Shown: positions 27,707-35,600 of the stretch, one piece after another
How positions within the stretch are numbered: the stretch's first letter is position 1
Layout of the letters: every line of letters starts with the position of its first letter
Source: Vibrio campbellii CAIM 519 = NBRC 15631 = ATCC 25920
Lineage (GTDB): Bacteria; Pseudomonadota; Gammaproteobacteria; Enterobacterales; Vibrionaceae
Assembly: GCF_002163755.1 (NCBI RefSeq)
Contig: NZ_CP015863.1
Span: 2,666,001 to 2,730,000 of the forward strand
Direction of reading: 5' to 3'
Length of the DNA stretch: 64,000 nucleotides
Program-made: the position numbers and the translations under genes
Notes under the pieces: model-generated
Database searches by the model: none
Told to the model about the DNA's origin: nothing
What the model saw: the letters and a program-made list of their open reading frames with translations, nothing else

Positions 27707-29119
27707 ATGATCAAATTTGGTACCGGCGGTTGGCGTGCATTTATCGGTGAGGAGTTCACTAAAGATAATGTACGTTTGGTCGCTCAAGCAGTTGCAAACA
27801 TCACGAATAATGAATCGGTTGCTGATCGCGGTTTTGTGATTGGCTATGACCGTCGTTTTCTTTCCGATAAAGCAGGTCGTTGGTTCGCTGAAGTTCTAGC
27901 AGCAAACGGCATTGTGGTTAGCTTTATCGACAAATTTGTCCCAACGCCTATCGTAATGTTTAAAGCGAAGGAAATGAGCTGTGCGTACTCGGCATGTATT
28001 ACCGCATCGCACAACCCTGCCGATTACAATGGCATTAAAGTCTTCATCGAAGGCGGTCGTGACGCAGATGAAATCATCACTGAAAAGATCGAATCGCAAA
28101 TCGCTACGCTCACTGCGCAAGATGTTAAAAGCGTCGATTTTGAACAAGCGGTGGAAGATAAGCTCATTGAAATCATCAACCCGATGAACGAATTTGTTGA
28201 CTCAATCATCGACTTTATCGACATCGAGGCGATCAAGAAGACGAATCTACGCGTGTTGATCGACCCTATGTTTGGTGTTGCGAAAAACGCGCTACAAACC
28301 GTGCTGATCAACGGCCGTTGTGAAGTCGACGTGATCAACGACGGCAAAAATCCAGATTTCGGTGGTTTAATGCCATCACCAAGTGCTGCAACCCTTTACC
28401 GCTTGATGCACCTAGTGAAACAAGAAGGCTATGACATCGGTATCGGTACCGATGGCGACGCAGACCGTCTTGGTATTATCGACGAGAAAGGTAACTTCAT
28501 TCATCCAAATGAAGTACTACTGCTGCTTTACTACTACCTACTTGAATACAAAGGCTGGACAGGCTCAGTGGTACGTAACATCGCAACCACTCACCTGTTG
28601 GATAAAGTTGCAGAAGATTACGGCGAGAAATGCTTTGAGGTTCCGGTAGGCTTTAAGCACATCAGCTCTCAAATGGAAGCTGACGATTCACTGATTGGTG
28701 GTGAAAGCTCTGGCGGTCTGACTATTCGCGGCCACATCAAAGGTAAAGACGGCGTATTCGCATCAAGCCTATTGGTAGAAATGATTTCAGTAACTGGCAA
28801 AAAGCTGTCTGAGTTGCTGGATGAGATCTACGGCAAGTACGGTTATGCCCACATGGCGGAAGGCGATTGCAAATTCAAACCGGCGCAAAAAGAAGTGCTG
28901 TTCAACAAGATTTATGTTGAAAAGCAGTTGCCTGAGTTTGAGTTTGAAATCGAAAAAGTCAGCTATGAAGATGGTGCGAAAGTGTACTTCAAGAACGGCG
29001 GTTGGATCATCGCTCGCTTCTCAGGTACTGAACCATTACTACGAATTTTTGCAGAGATGCAAGATAAAGACACTGCAGAACGTGTTCTACAGCAGTTTAA
29101 AGACTTCTTGTCTCTATAA
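27707..29119 (+). CDS. Phosphoacetylglucosamine/phosphoglucomutase-family enzyme of the chitin pathway
   Basis: This alpha-D-phosphohexomutase has 470 residues. The phosphoserine loop is TASHNPADYNG, the metal loop DGDADRLG and the substrate loop GGESSGG, and the C-terminal phosphate-binding domain has RFSGTEPLLRIF. Its place after the phosphorylase gene makes interconversion of GlcNAc-1-P and GlcNAc-6-P the likely job. GAGGA precedes the ATG. It is the last gene of the cluster and converges on fbpC. Confidence 0.88.
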   Translation: MIKFGTGGWRAFIGEEFTKDNVRLVAQAVANITNNESVADRGFVIGYDRRFLSDKAGRWFAEVLAANGIVVSFIDKFVPTPIVMFKAKEMSCAYSACITASHNPADYNGIKVFIEGGRDADEIITEKIESQIATLTAQDVKSVDFEQAVEDKLIEIINPMNEFVDSIIDFIDIEAIKKTNLRVLIDPMFGVAKNALQTVLINGRCEVDVINDGKNPDFGGLMPSPSAATLYRLMHLVKQEGYDIGIGTDGDADRLGIIDEKGNFIHPNEVLLLLYYYLLEYKGWTGSVVRNIATTHLLDKVAEDYGEKCFEVPVGFKHISSQMEADDSLIGGESSGGLTIRGHIKGKDGVFASSLLVEMISVTGKKLSELLDEIYGKYGYAHMAEGDCKFKPAQKEVLFNKIYVEKQLPEFEFEIEKVSYEDGAKVYFKNGGWIIARFSGTEPLLRIFAEMQDKDTAERVLQQFKDFLSL

Positions 29120-29170
29120 CTGGCACCTTGTGCCCGCTTCGAGCACAGTACCTATAGGTGAAGAGCACTT

Positions 29171-29203
29171 GCCCGGCGACATACCCGCCGGGCCTTTTTA
29201 TTT
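29171..29203. terminator. Bidirectional terminator between the mutase gene and fbpC
   Basis: GCCCGGCG and CGCCGGGC pair around a 7-base loop and are followed by CTTTTTATTTTT on the + strand. It ends the chitin cluster. Confidence 0.9.
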
Positions 29204-29216
29204 TTGACGATACTAC

Positions 29217-30248
29217 TTAGGCGAAAGCCAACACGCCTTGAGTTTCGACTTTCACCGTCACACTATCACCAACATTCAACGCTTGAGTTGAAGTTGCTAA
29301 CAGTCGGTCACCATTGACATCAATCACGTAGCGACAGTGGTCACCCATAAAGTGCTGCTCAAGTACTTTGACCGCACTCTCTTCATCAGCAGCAATTTGA
29401 ACATGTTGAGGACGTAACAGTAATGCACATTCAGCATCTACTTGGATTTCTTGCTGAGCATTAGCTTCCACCACACCGAGATGAGTTTCAAATTCACTGT
29501 CAGAAATGCGCTTCGCAGCAAGATAACTACCACCGCCCAAGAAGTCTGCGACAAACTTACTTGAAGGTTGGTAGTAAAGTTCCGATGCCGTACCATACTG
29601 TTCAATCACACCATGATTCATGACTGCCATCTTATCAGCAAAAGCAAACGCTTCTTCACGACTGTGAGTAACGAAAATCGCGGTTACGCCTTGCTCTTTA
29701 AAGATCTTGCGAATTTCACGGATCAGTTCATGACGAACTTGAGTGTCGATATTGGAAAATGGTTCATCCAACAACAGAAGATCCGGTTTGTAAGCCAGTG
29801 AACGGGCAATCGCCACGCGCTGCTGCTGACCACCAGAAAGCTGGTGAGGATAACGATCACCGTAACCTTTAAGGTGAACCAAGCCGAGCATTTCTTCTAC
29901 TTTGAGGAGCTTTTGCTGCGCCGTTTCATTTTTCAAGCCAAAAGCAATGTTCTCAGCCACTGTCAGATGCGGGAATAAAGCGTAGTCTTGGAAGATCATA
30001 CCAATATTACGCTGCTCTGGTGGTAACCAGTTTTCGCCGTCATCAATAGTCAGGCAGTTCAAGCTCATTTGACCTGAACTTAGAGGAAGCAGGCCTGCAA
30101 TGGCTTTCAAAAGCGTTGTCTTACCGCAACCACTCGCGCCAAGCAAGCACACAATCTGCCCTTGTTCCACTTCTAAAGAAAGTGACTCAAGAACAGTCTG
30201 ATCGTCATACTGACAAGTTAGGTTTTTAATAGATAATGCGCAGCTCAT
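29217..30248 (-). CDS. fbpC: Ferric iron ABC transporter ATPase FbpC
   Basis: This ATPase of 343 residues energises ferric-ion import. It has Walker A (GASGCGKTT), a Q-loop at MIFQDYALFPHLT, signature (LSGGQQQRVAIA), Walker B (LLLLDEPFSNID) and a C-terminal TOBE-like regulatory domain (about 240-343). Its ATG overlaps the fbpB stop as ATGA, so the two are translationally coupled. It is at the end of the Fur-controlled fbpABC operon. Confidence 0.93.
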   Translation of the reverse strand: MSCALSIKNLTCQYDDQTVLESLSLEVEQGQIVCLLGASGCGKTTLLKAIAGLLPLSSGQMSLNCLTIDDGENWLPPEQRNIGMIFQDYALFPHLTVAENIAFGLKNETAQQKLLKVEEMLGLVHLKGYGDRYPHQLSGGQQQRVAIARSLAYKPDLLLLDEPFSNIDTQVRHELIREIRKIFKEQGVTAIFVTHSREEAFAFADKMAVMNHGVIEQYGTASELYYQPSSKFVADFLGGGSYLAAKRISDSEFETHLGVVEANAQQEIQVDAECALLLRPQHVQIAADEESAVKVLEQHFMGDHCRYVIDVNGDRLLATSTQALNVGDSVTVKVETQGVLAFA

Positions 30249-31873
30249 CAGTGGCTTTGCTCCAGTGAACGGTTAACAACAACAAGCGGGATCAACCCAA
30301 CAAGGACCAGTAATACTGCTGGTAGAGCAGCAAGTTCCAAATGCTCATCCGAGGCGAAGTTGTAAACGTACGTCGCCAAGGTTTCAAAGTTAAATGGTCG
30401 CAGTAGTAGTGCAGCATTGAGCTCTTTCATCGACTCAATAAACACCAACAAACCAGCAATTAGGGCACCACGCTTAACCAGAGGGAAGTGCACTCGCCAA
30501 AGCATGGTATTTGGCGTACAGCCCATGGTACGGGAAGCCATATCCAGCGACGGGGAAATCTTGTTTAGGTTACTTTCCACACTGCCAATCGCCACAGCGG
30601 AGAAACGCACCACCATCGCGAAAATCAGCGCAAACATAGAGCCAGAAAAAATCAGTCCAGGTCTGCCCCATTCCATCGCTTTAGCAATATCGTTAACACG
30701 GTGATCCATAAACAACACCGCAACCATCACGCCGATAGCCAGCACCGTACCAGGGACGGCATAGCCCATCGAAGACAGACGCATGAAAGCTAAGCTAGAG
30801 CGGCCGCCGTTTACACGTTGACTGAAGTTCACAGTCAATGCAATTGCAACACCGATGATGGCAGCCACAACAGATACCACTAAGCTGTTCCACGCATATG
30901 CACGAAATTCCGGAGTCCAGCTTTGTGCAAAGTAAGTAATGGCGTAATCAATTAACTGTAGCAATGGGAAAATAAAGGCTACTGCAACGAGCCCCCAACA
31001 CCAAATCAGTGCACCCCACTTTCGCCAACCTTGAAGTTCATAGCGAAAATCTTCATGGCTATTAAACTGGCTTTGGAACAACTTCTGTTTGCGGCGGCTA
31101 TAACGCTCTGCGCTCAGTAATAGCACCACGATCATCAACATCATTGCTGAGATTTTCGCGGCTGCATTTAGGTTCGAGTAGCCTAGCCAAGTATCGTAAA
31201 CCGCCGTAGTAAGGGTGTTCACTGCAAAATAGCTGACGGTGCCGAAGTCACCAATGGTTTCCATTGCAACCAGAGACAAACCAACAGCGATAGAAGGCCT
31301 TACAAGGGGTAAAGAGATGCGCCAAAAGCTTTCCGAAGGAGAACACTTCAATAGGCGTGCACTTTGTAGCAAAGAAACGTTCTGCTCCATAAATGCGGCT
31401 CGACAAAGCAAGTAAACATATGGGTAAAGAACAAGAGAAAGAACGAAAGTTGCACCACTCAAGGTACGGATATCTGGGAACCAATATTCGCCCGGTCCCC
31501 ATCCGGTTATATCACGCAAGAAGATTTGAATCGGCCCAGCGAAATCAAACCAATCCGTAAAAATGTAACCAATGATATAACCCGGCATCGCGAGCGGCAG
31601 AACTAATGCCCACTGCAGCCACTTCTCAGTTGGCAATTTACACATCGCCATAAACCAAGCACTTGGAATACCGAGAATCAAAGAAAGGAGCATCACACCA
31701 GCAGTCAGAACTACGGTGTTATAGATGTAGGTAGGCATGACCGTCGACATCAAGTGTGTGAACAGGTCATCCGTCTCGCCAATGGCGGTATAGAAGATCG
31801 CTAAGATCGGCAAAACCAGTAACAGGGTAATCACCCCACTACTGGTTTTCCATAGAGAATGTTTATTCTTCAT
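30248..31873 (-). CDS. fbpB: Ferric iron ABC transporter permease FbpB
   Basis: This inner-membrane permease of 541 residues is a fused duplicate, with two sets of about six helices, each with its own EAA-type coupling loop (LLQSARLLKCSPSESFWRI and DMASRTMGCTPNTMLWRV). Fused FbpB proteins of this length are normal in vibrios. It is separated from fbpA by about 100 bp holding a strong palindrome and overlaps fbpC at its stop. It should deliver Fe3+ from FbpA to the cytoplasm. Confidence 0.93.
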   Translation of the reverse strand: MKNKHSLWKTSSGVITLLLVLPILAIFYTAIGETDDLFTHLMSTVMPTYIYNTVVLTAGVMLLSLILGIPSAWFMAMCKLPTEKWLQWALVLPLAMPGYIIGYIFTDWFDFAGPIQIFLRDITGWGPGEYWFPDIRTLSGATFVLSLVLYPYVYLLCRAAFMEQNVSLLQSARLLKCSPSESFWRISLPLVRPSIAVGLSLVAMETIGDFGTVSYFAVNTLTTAVYDTWLGYSNLNAAAKISAMMLMIVVLLLSAERYSRRKQKLFQSQFNSHEDFRYELQGWRKWGALIWCWGLVAVAFIFPLLQLIDYAITYFAQSWTPEFRAYAWNSLVVSVVAAIIGVAIALTVNFSQRVNGGRSSLAFMRLSSMGYAVPGTVLAIGVMVAVLFMDHRVNDIAKAMEWGRPGLIFSGSMFALIFAMVVRFSAVAIGSVESNLNKISPSLDMASRTMGCTPNTMLWRVHFPLVKRGALIAGLLVFIESMKELNAALLLRPFNFETLATYVYNFASDEHLELAALPAVLLVLVGLIPLVVVNRSLEQSH

Positions 31874-31943
31874 TGCCTAAATACTGCAAGGCTGTATGAA
31901 ATACAAATGCGGCTGCAAATACATCTCATATCCTTTAATCAAA

Positions 31944-31965
31944 TGGGGGTATAGTTATACCCCCA
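31944..31965 (-). terminator. Perfect palindrome between fbpA and fbpB (probable partial terminator)
   Basis: TGGGGGTATA and TATACCCCCA meet around two bases. Read leftward it lies 8 bases past the fbpA stop, with TTTGATT after it. It probably lets the binding protein be made in excess of the permease and ATPase, or protects the fbpA message. Confidence 0.65.
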
Positions 31966-31972
31966 CATGGAA

Positions 31973-32986
31973 TTAAAGGTCAAATTTCACTTCATCTAGA
32001 AGCTTTGTTGCCGCTTCATGATGTGATGCGATTTCATCTAAAGAAATAGTATCCGCTTTAAATTCACCCCAAGATGCAACTAGCTCAGAAGGCTTAACAC
32101 CTGGCTTTACTGGATATTCATAGTTCACTTCAGCGTACATGCTCTGAGCTGTATCACCCGCTAGGAATTCCATAAGCTTAAGTGCGTTATCTTTGTTTGG
32201 CGCGTACTTCGCCATCGCCATACCAGAGATGTTCACGTGCGTACCTGTTGTCTCTTGGTTAGGGAAGTTGATGAATACCGCATCCGCCCAAGCTTTTTGC
32301 TCTTTGTCGTTAACCATCTTACCTAGGTAATAGCTGTTACCTAAAGAAACGTCACATAGACCTTCTTTGATAGCTTTAACTTGAGCACGATCGTTGCCTT
32401 GAGGCTTACGAGCTAGGTTCGCTTTTACGCCTTCTAGCCATTCTTTAGTTTCAGCTTCACCGTGATGTGCAATCATCGCAGACACTAGAGAAACGTTGTA
32501 AGGGTGCTTACCACTGCGAGTACAGATCTTGCCTTTGAATTCTGGCTTAGCCAAATCCAGGTAAGTGAAGTTATCACCTAGCTTACCGACGCGATCACGA
32601 GAAGAGTAAACACTTCGAGTACGGGTCGTTAGTGCAAACCACTCATTGCCGTCATCTTGAAGTTGAGCAGGAATGTTCTTCTCGAGAACTTCACTGTCAA
32701 CTTTTTGAACAAGTTTCTTTTCTGTCAGTTCAGATAGACGACTGATATCAACAGTGAGAATAACGTCAGCAGGACTGTATTCGCCTTCCTGAGCCAACTT
32801 CTCTGCTAGACCTTTTTTCGCAAACTTCACGTTTACTTTAATGCCAGTCTCTTTAGTGAACTCGTTGAACATTGGTTCAACTAGGAAAGGTTGACGGTAA
32901 GAGTATACATTGACTTCTTCAGCAGCCATTACTGTTGGAGCTAGAGTCGCGCAAGTTAGAGCGGAGAGAGTTAGCAGTTTTTTCAT
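31973..32986 (-). CDS. fbpA: Ferric iron-binding periplasmic protein FbpA
   Basis: FbpA captures Fe3+ in the periplasm and hands it to FbpB. The 337-residue protein has a Sec signal peptide (MKKLLTLSALTCATLAPTVM, cleavage near VMA-AEE) and a transferrin-like two-lobe fold of the family 1 binding proteins. The adjacent tyrosines in the GNSYYLGKM segment are the usual iron ligands. It is the first gene of the operon. A near-consensus Fur box lies just upstream, so it should be made when iron is scarce. Confidence 0.95.
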   Translation of the reverse strand: MKKLLTLSALTCATLAPTVMAAEEVNVYSYRQPFLVEPMFNEFTKETGIKVNVKFAKKGLAEKLAQEGEYSPADVILTVDISRLSELTEKKLVQKVDSEVLEKNIPAQLQDDGNEWFALTTRTRSVYSSRDRVGKLGDNFTYLDLAKPEFKGKICTRSGKHPYNVSLVSAMIAHHGEAETKEWLEGVKANLARKPQGNDRAQVKAIKEGLCDVSLGNSYYLGKMVNDKEQKAWADAVFINFPNQETTGTHVNISGMAMAKYAPNKDNALKLMEFLAGDTAQSMYAEVNYEYPVKPGVKPSELVASWGEFKADTISLDEIASHHEAATKLLDEVKFDL

Positions 32987-33009
32987 TATTCAGTCCTTGA
33001 CCATATCAA

Positions 33010-33024
33010 TGATAATGTTTATCA
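33010..33024 (-). promoter_or_regulatory. Fur box of the fbpABC operon
   Basis: On the minus strand the bases TGATAAACATTATCA match the core of the Fur consensus (TGATAATCATTATCA) at 14 of 15 positions. The site lies 23 bp upstream of the fbpA start and just after the predicted transcription start. Confidence 0.82.
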
Positions 33025-33032
33025 GTTGCATT

Positions 33033-33060
33033 ATTATATGCACGTCTTTTGAGAAAACAA
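33033..33060 (-). promoter_or_regulatory. Sigma-70-type promoter of fbpA
   Basis: On the minus strand TTGTTT (33060-33055) and TATAAT (33038-33033) are separated by 16 bases. The start of transcription would fall near 33026, so Fur bound at 33010-33024 would block initiation. Confidence 0.6.
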
Positions 33061-33071
33061 TTCATCTATAC

Positions 33072-33101
33072 AAAAACCTGCTCAGATGAGCAGGTTTTTT
33101 T
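33072..33101. terminator. Terminator after amtB
   Basis: AACCTGCTC-AGAT-GAGCAGGTT is flanked by A-runs and T-runs on either side, so it can work in both directions. It separates amtB from the fbpA promoter. Confidence 0.88.
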
Positions 33102-33136
33102 AGCTAAGTTTGTAACTACTTATTACATTATCAATA

Positions 33137-34366
33137 TTATTTTACACTTACGAACTCTGGGTAGGCACCAACACCACAGTCGTGCATATCCATCCCTTCT
33201 AGCTCTTCATCTTCCGATACCCGAACCCCGATGGTAGCTTTCAAGATAGCCCATACCACTAAGCTCGCACCAAACACCCAAGCAAAAATAACAGCCGCAC
33301 CTAGAAGCTGTGCACCAAACGTTGCATCACCGTTGCTTAGTGGTACAACCATAAGACCGAAGAAACCACACACACCGTGAACTGAAATTGCACCTACTGG
33401 ATCATCGATTTTCACTTTATCTAGACCGATGATGCTGAATACCACTAGTGCACCTGATACAGCACCGATTGCAACTGCGTAAAGCGGTGATGGTGATAGA
33501 GGGTCTGCCGTGATGGCAACAAGACCTGCCAAGGCACCATTCAGAATCATCGTTAGGTCAGCTTTACCCCAAGTCGTTTTACATACTAGTAGTGCCGCGA
33601 TTGCACCTGCTGCCGCTGCTGCGTTTGTATTAAGGAAGATTTGGCCTACCGCTGTTGCATTTTCAAAATCAGATACCATCAGCTGAGAACCGCCATTGAA
33701 GCCGAACCAACCAAACCAAAGGATAAAGGTACCCAATGTTGCTAGAGGCATGTTTGAACCAGGGATTGGGTAGATTTCGCCGTTTTTACCATATTTACCT
33801 TTACGAGCACCCAGAAGTAATACACCTGCAAGAGCGGCTGCTGCACCCGCCATGTGAACGATACCTGAACCTGCGAAGTCACTAAAGCCAGCTTCTGATA
33901 GGAAACCGCCACCCCAAGTCCAGTAACCTTCCATTGGGTAGATAAATGCCGTCAGTACCGCTGAGAAGATGAGGAAAGACCAAAGCTTCATGCGCTCGGC
34001 AACCGCGCCAGATACTACCGACATTGCTGTTGCTACGAATACGACTTGGAAGAAGAAATCCGACTCTAGAGAGTGGTCAGCTCCTTCAGCCTGTGTGCCG
34101 ATTAGCGCACCAAATGATGGCAACCAGCCGCCCTCGCCGTTATCGACATACATGATGTTGTAACCGACCAATAGAAACATGGTACAAGCAATCGCGTACA
34201 GACAGATGTTTTTGGTTAGAATTTCTGTTGTGTTTTTCGAGCGAACTAAGCCCGCTTCCAGCATGGCAAAACCTGCTGCCATCCACATTACTAACGCACC
34301 GGAAATGAGGAAGAAAAAGGTGTCGAGTGCGTAACGTAATTCGGTTACCGTAGTTGTTAATTCCAT
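33137..34366 (-). CDS. amtB: Ammonium transporter AmtB
   Basis: AmtB is a trimeric inner-membrane channel that takes up ammonium when nitrogen is short. The 409-residue protein has about 11 helices and the family signatures ALVMWMAAGFAMLEAGLVRS at the N-terminus and FAGSGIVHMAGAAAALAG around the first pore histidine. It lies 26 bp downstream of glnK, the classic operon in which GlnK plugs AmtB when ammonium returns. GGAGAAC is the ribosome-binding site. A terminator follows. Confidence 0.96.
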   Translation of the reverse strand: MELTTTVTELRYALDTFFFLISGALVMWMAAGFAMLEAGLVRSKNTTEILTKNICLYAIACTMFLLVGYNIMYVDNGEGGWLPSFGALIGTQAEGADHSLESDFFFQVVFVATAMSVVSGAVAERMKLWSFLIFSAVLTAFIYPMEGYWTWGGGFLSEAGFSDFAGSGIVHMAGAAAALAGVLLLGARKGKYGKNGEIYPIPGSNMPLATLGTFILWFGWFGFNGGSQLMVSDFENATAVGQIFLNTNAAAAAGAIAALLVCKTTWGKADLTMILNGALAGLVAITADPLSPSPLYAVAIGAVSGALVVFSIIGLDKVKIDDPVGAISVHGVCGFFGLMVVPLSNGDATFGAQLLGAAVIFAWVFGASLVVWAILKATIGVRVSEDEELEGMDMHDCGVGAYPEFVSVK

Positions 34367-34392
34367 GATAGTTCTCCAATCCCTTGAGTTCT

Positions 34393-34731
34393 TTAAAGTG
34401 CTTCTGCGTCCATTTCACCAGTACGAATACGTACCGCTTGGTTTAGGTCGTAGACAAAAATCTTACCGTCACCAATCTTGCCGGTTTGAGCGGCTTTAGT
34501 GATGGCTTCTACCACGCGCTCCACATTGTCTGCATGCGTTGCGATTTCTAGTTTTACTTTGGGTAGAAAGTCGACTTGATACTCGGCGCCACGGTATAGC
34601 TCCGTGTGGCCTTTCTGACGACCAAAACCTTTAACCTCTGATACTGTCATCCCTTCAATACCGACATCAGCCAATGCTTCACGTACATCGTCTAACTTAA
34701 AAGGTTTTATAATGGCATTAATGATTTTCAT
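34393..34731 (-). CDS. glnK: Nitrogen regulatory PII protein GlnK
   Basis: This small cytosolic trimeric signal protein has 112 residues. It senses 2-oxoglutarate and ATP/ADP and blocks AmtB. The uridylylated tyrosine of the T-loop is Tyr51 (YRGAEYQVDFLPK). The chosen ATG gives the family start MKIINAIIKPFKLDD and has GGAGAAG before it. An in-frame ATG 33 bases upstream would add an unlikely extension. Pairing with amtB and a sigma-54 promoter mark it as GlnK rather than the constitutive GlnB. Confidence 0.95.
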   Translation of the reverse strand: MKIINAIIKPFKLDDVREALADVGIEGMTVSEVKGFGRQKGHTELYRGAEYQVDFLPKVKLEIATHADNVERVVEAITKAAQTGKIGDGKIFVYDLNQAVRIRTGEMDAEAL

Positions 34732-34773
34732 TGAATCTTCTCCGCAGCTTTCATCCTGAAACACTTTTAATAA

Positions 34774-34789
34774 TCCAAGCGGCGTGCCA
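34774..34789 (-). promoter_or_regulatory. Sigma-54 promoter of glnK-amtB
   Basis: On the minus strand TGGCAC-GCCGC-TTGGA matches the -24/-12 consensus TGGCAC-N5-TTGCW, with the GG and most of the GC element intact. It is 43 bp from the glnK start. Sigma-54 plus NtrC control is usual for glnK-amtB. Confidence 0.82.
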
Positions 34790-34839
34790 ACTTTTTATCT
34801 AATTGATTTATATAGAATTAGTAAAAATAACAATCTTAT

Positions 34840-34871
34840 AAACAAAAAGGGCGCACCATATCGGTGCGCCC
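34840..34871 (-). terminator. Terminator after yacL, overlapping an NtrC-like palindrome
   Basis: GGGCGCACC and GGTGCGCCC form a perfect 9-bp stem around ATATC. Read leftward it is followed by TTTTTGTTT, a good terminator for yacL. Its core GCACCA-N4-GGTGC also resembles an NtrC site and sits about 60 bp upstream of the -24 element of glnK, a normal enhancer distance. Confidence 0.8.
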
Positions 34872-34919
34872 TTTTCACAAATATAAGGCAATCCCACTTC
34901 GACTACCCAAAACTGTGCA

Positions 34920-35288
34920 TTAAATGTTCAAAAAGTCTTTCCATTGCTCTATCAAGGCACAAAAGTCCTCAATACCACAACTTGCTGTGCTCTCTGCATC
35001 GTAGAAGTCAAACTCGCTTTCCATTTCCACTTCATACTCATGGCCCAGTGCGTTTTCTTGCACTAGCACCTCATCATCGTGGATCATCAAACTGATCTCT
35101 GCACCAGTTAATCTATGCTCTTGAGATGGCGAAGAAAATGCCTGAACAATTAAGGCTTCAACTTGCGCAATTTTCGCTGGGTCTTTACCAATTTCTTCTT
35201 GCAACCAACGACCTACAATCTCATGCCCCATGCTGCATTTGACATAGTATTCGCCCATCAATGTGTTGCGGATGAATTCAAACTCCAT
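34920..35288 (-). CDS. yacL: YacL/UPF0231 family protein
   Basis: This small acidic cytosolic protein has 122 residues and no assigned function. It aligns in my memory with the E. coli YacL family (start MEFEFIRNTLMGEYYVKCSMGHE) and keeps the same neighbour, acnB, as in E. coli. The C-terminus is rich in Glu/Asp (VEMESEFDFYDAESTASC). Its upstream region contains a heptamer repeat array, and the predicted promoter abuts that array. Confidence 0.88.
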   Translation of the reverse strand: MEFEFIRNTLMGEYYVKCSMGHEIVGRWLQEEIGKDPAKIAQVEALIVQAFSSPSQEHRLTGAEISLMIHDDEVLVQENALGHEYEVEMESEFDFYDAESTASCGIEDFCALIEQWKDFLNI

Positions 35289-35320
35289 CGTGATCGCCTT
35301 TTCGTATCAATTTGGTGCGG

Positions 35321-35349
35321 AGTATACAGGGAGATGTTGAATGGGAGAA
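35321..35349 (-). promoter_or_regulatory. Predicted yacL promoter abutting the heptamer array
   Basis: On the minus strand a good -10 (TATACT, 35326-35321) has a weak -35 (TTCTCC, 35349-35344) 17 bases upstream. The -35 ends 2 bp from the first heptamer at 35352, so the array occupies the upstream-element position. Confidence 0.4.
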
Positions 35350-35351
35350 GC

Positions 35352-35407
35352 GGGAGACGGGACACAGGACACAGGACACAGGACACAGGACACAGGACAC
35401 AGGATAC
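35352..35407. repeat. Tandem heptamer array, 8 units (AGGACAC type)
   Basis: Eight contiguous 7-bp units read GGGAGAC, GGGACAC, five AGGACAC, then AGGATAC. The central units are identical and the edge units diverge, as expected of an array that grows by slippage. No protein is encoded here: frames through it give only DTGHRTQ-like repeats. It lies between acnB and yacL and is joined to the tail that follows. Confidence 0.95.
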
Positions 35408-35538
35408 GGTTTCATTTTTTCTTTTGAGGGACAAATATTATCAACGTGTTTTGAGCCCATACGTTATCTTTAATATTCCAGCGCTTACCTCCCGATTCCT
35501 AGAGCGAAGCGCTCCCTCTTCTCGAAGCGCAGCGCTCC
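35408..35538. repeat. Tail of dispersed repeat element, copy A
   Basis: This non-coding tail of about 131 bp joins the heptamer array. Read on the minus strand it starts with GGAGCGCTGCGCTTCGAG right after the acnB terminator, then has CGCTTCGCTCTAGGAATCGG and, close to the array, TTTGTCCCT. The same blocks in the same order and spacing occur at 59152-59283. GAGCG-AAG-CGCTC and AGCGC-A-GCGCT can form small hairpins. Confidence 0.88.
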
Positions 35539-35572
35539 AAAAAAGAAAGCGCCCACCGAATGGTGGGCGCTT
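35537..35572 (-). terminator. Terminator after acnB
   Basis: AAGCGCCCACC and GGTGGGCGCTT form an 11-bp stem around a 4-base loop. On the minus strand TTTCTTTTTT follows, and the repeat-element tail begins directly after that T-run. Confidence 0.93.
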
Positions 35573-35600
35573 AATTAAGTATTAGCAAAGCTCACTAAAA

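Noticed and set aside
35163..35585. Plus-strand reading frame of 140 residues with DTGHRTQ repeats, and a 60-residue minus-strand frame over the same array
   Set aside because: They run through the heptamer array and, for the first, antisense into yacL and across the acnB terminator. Composition is not protein-like.
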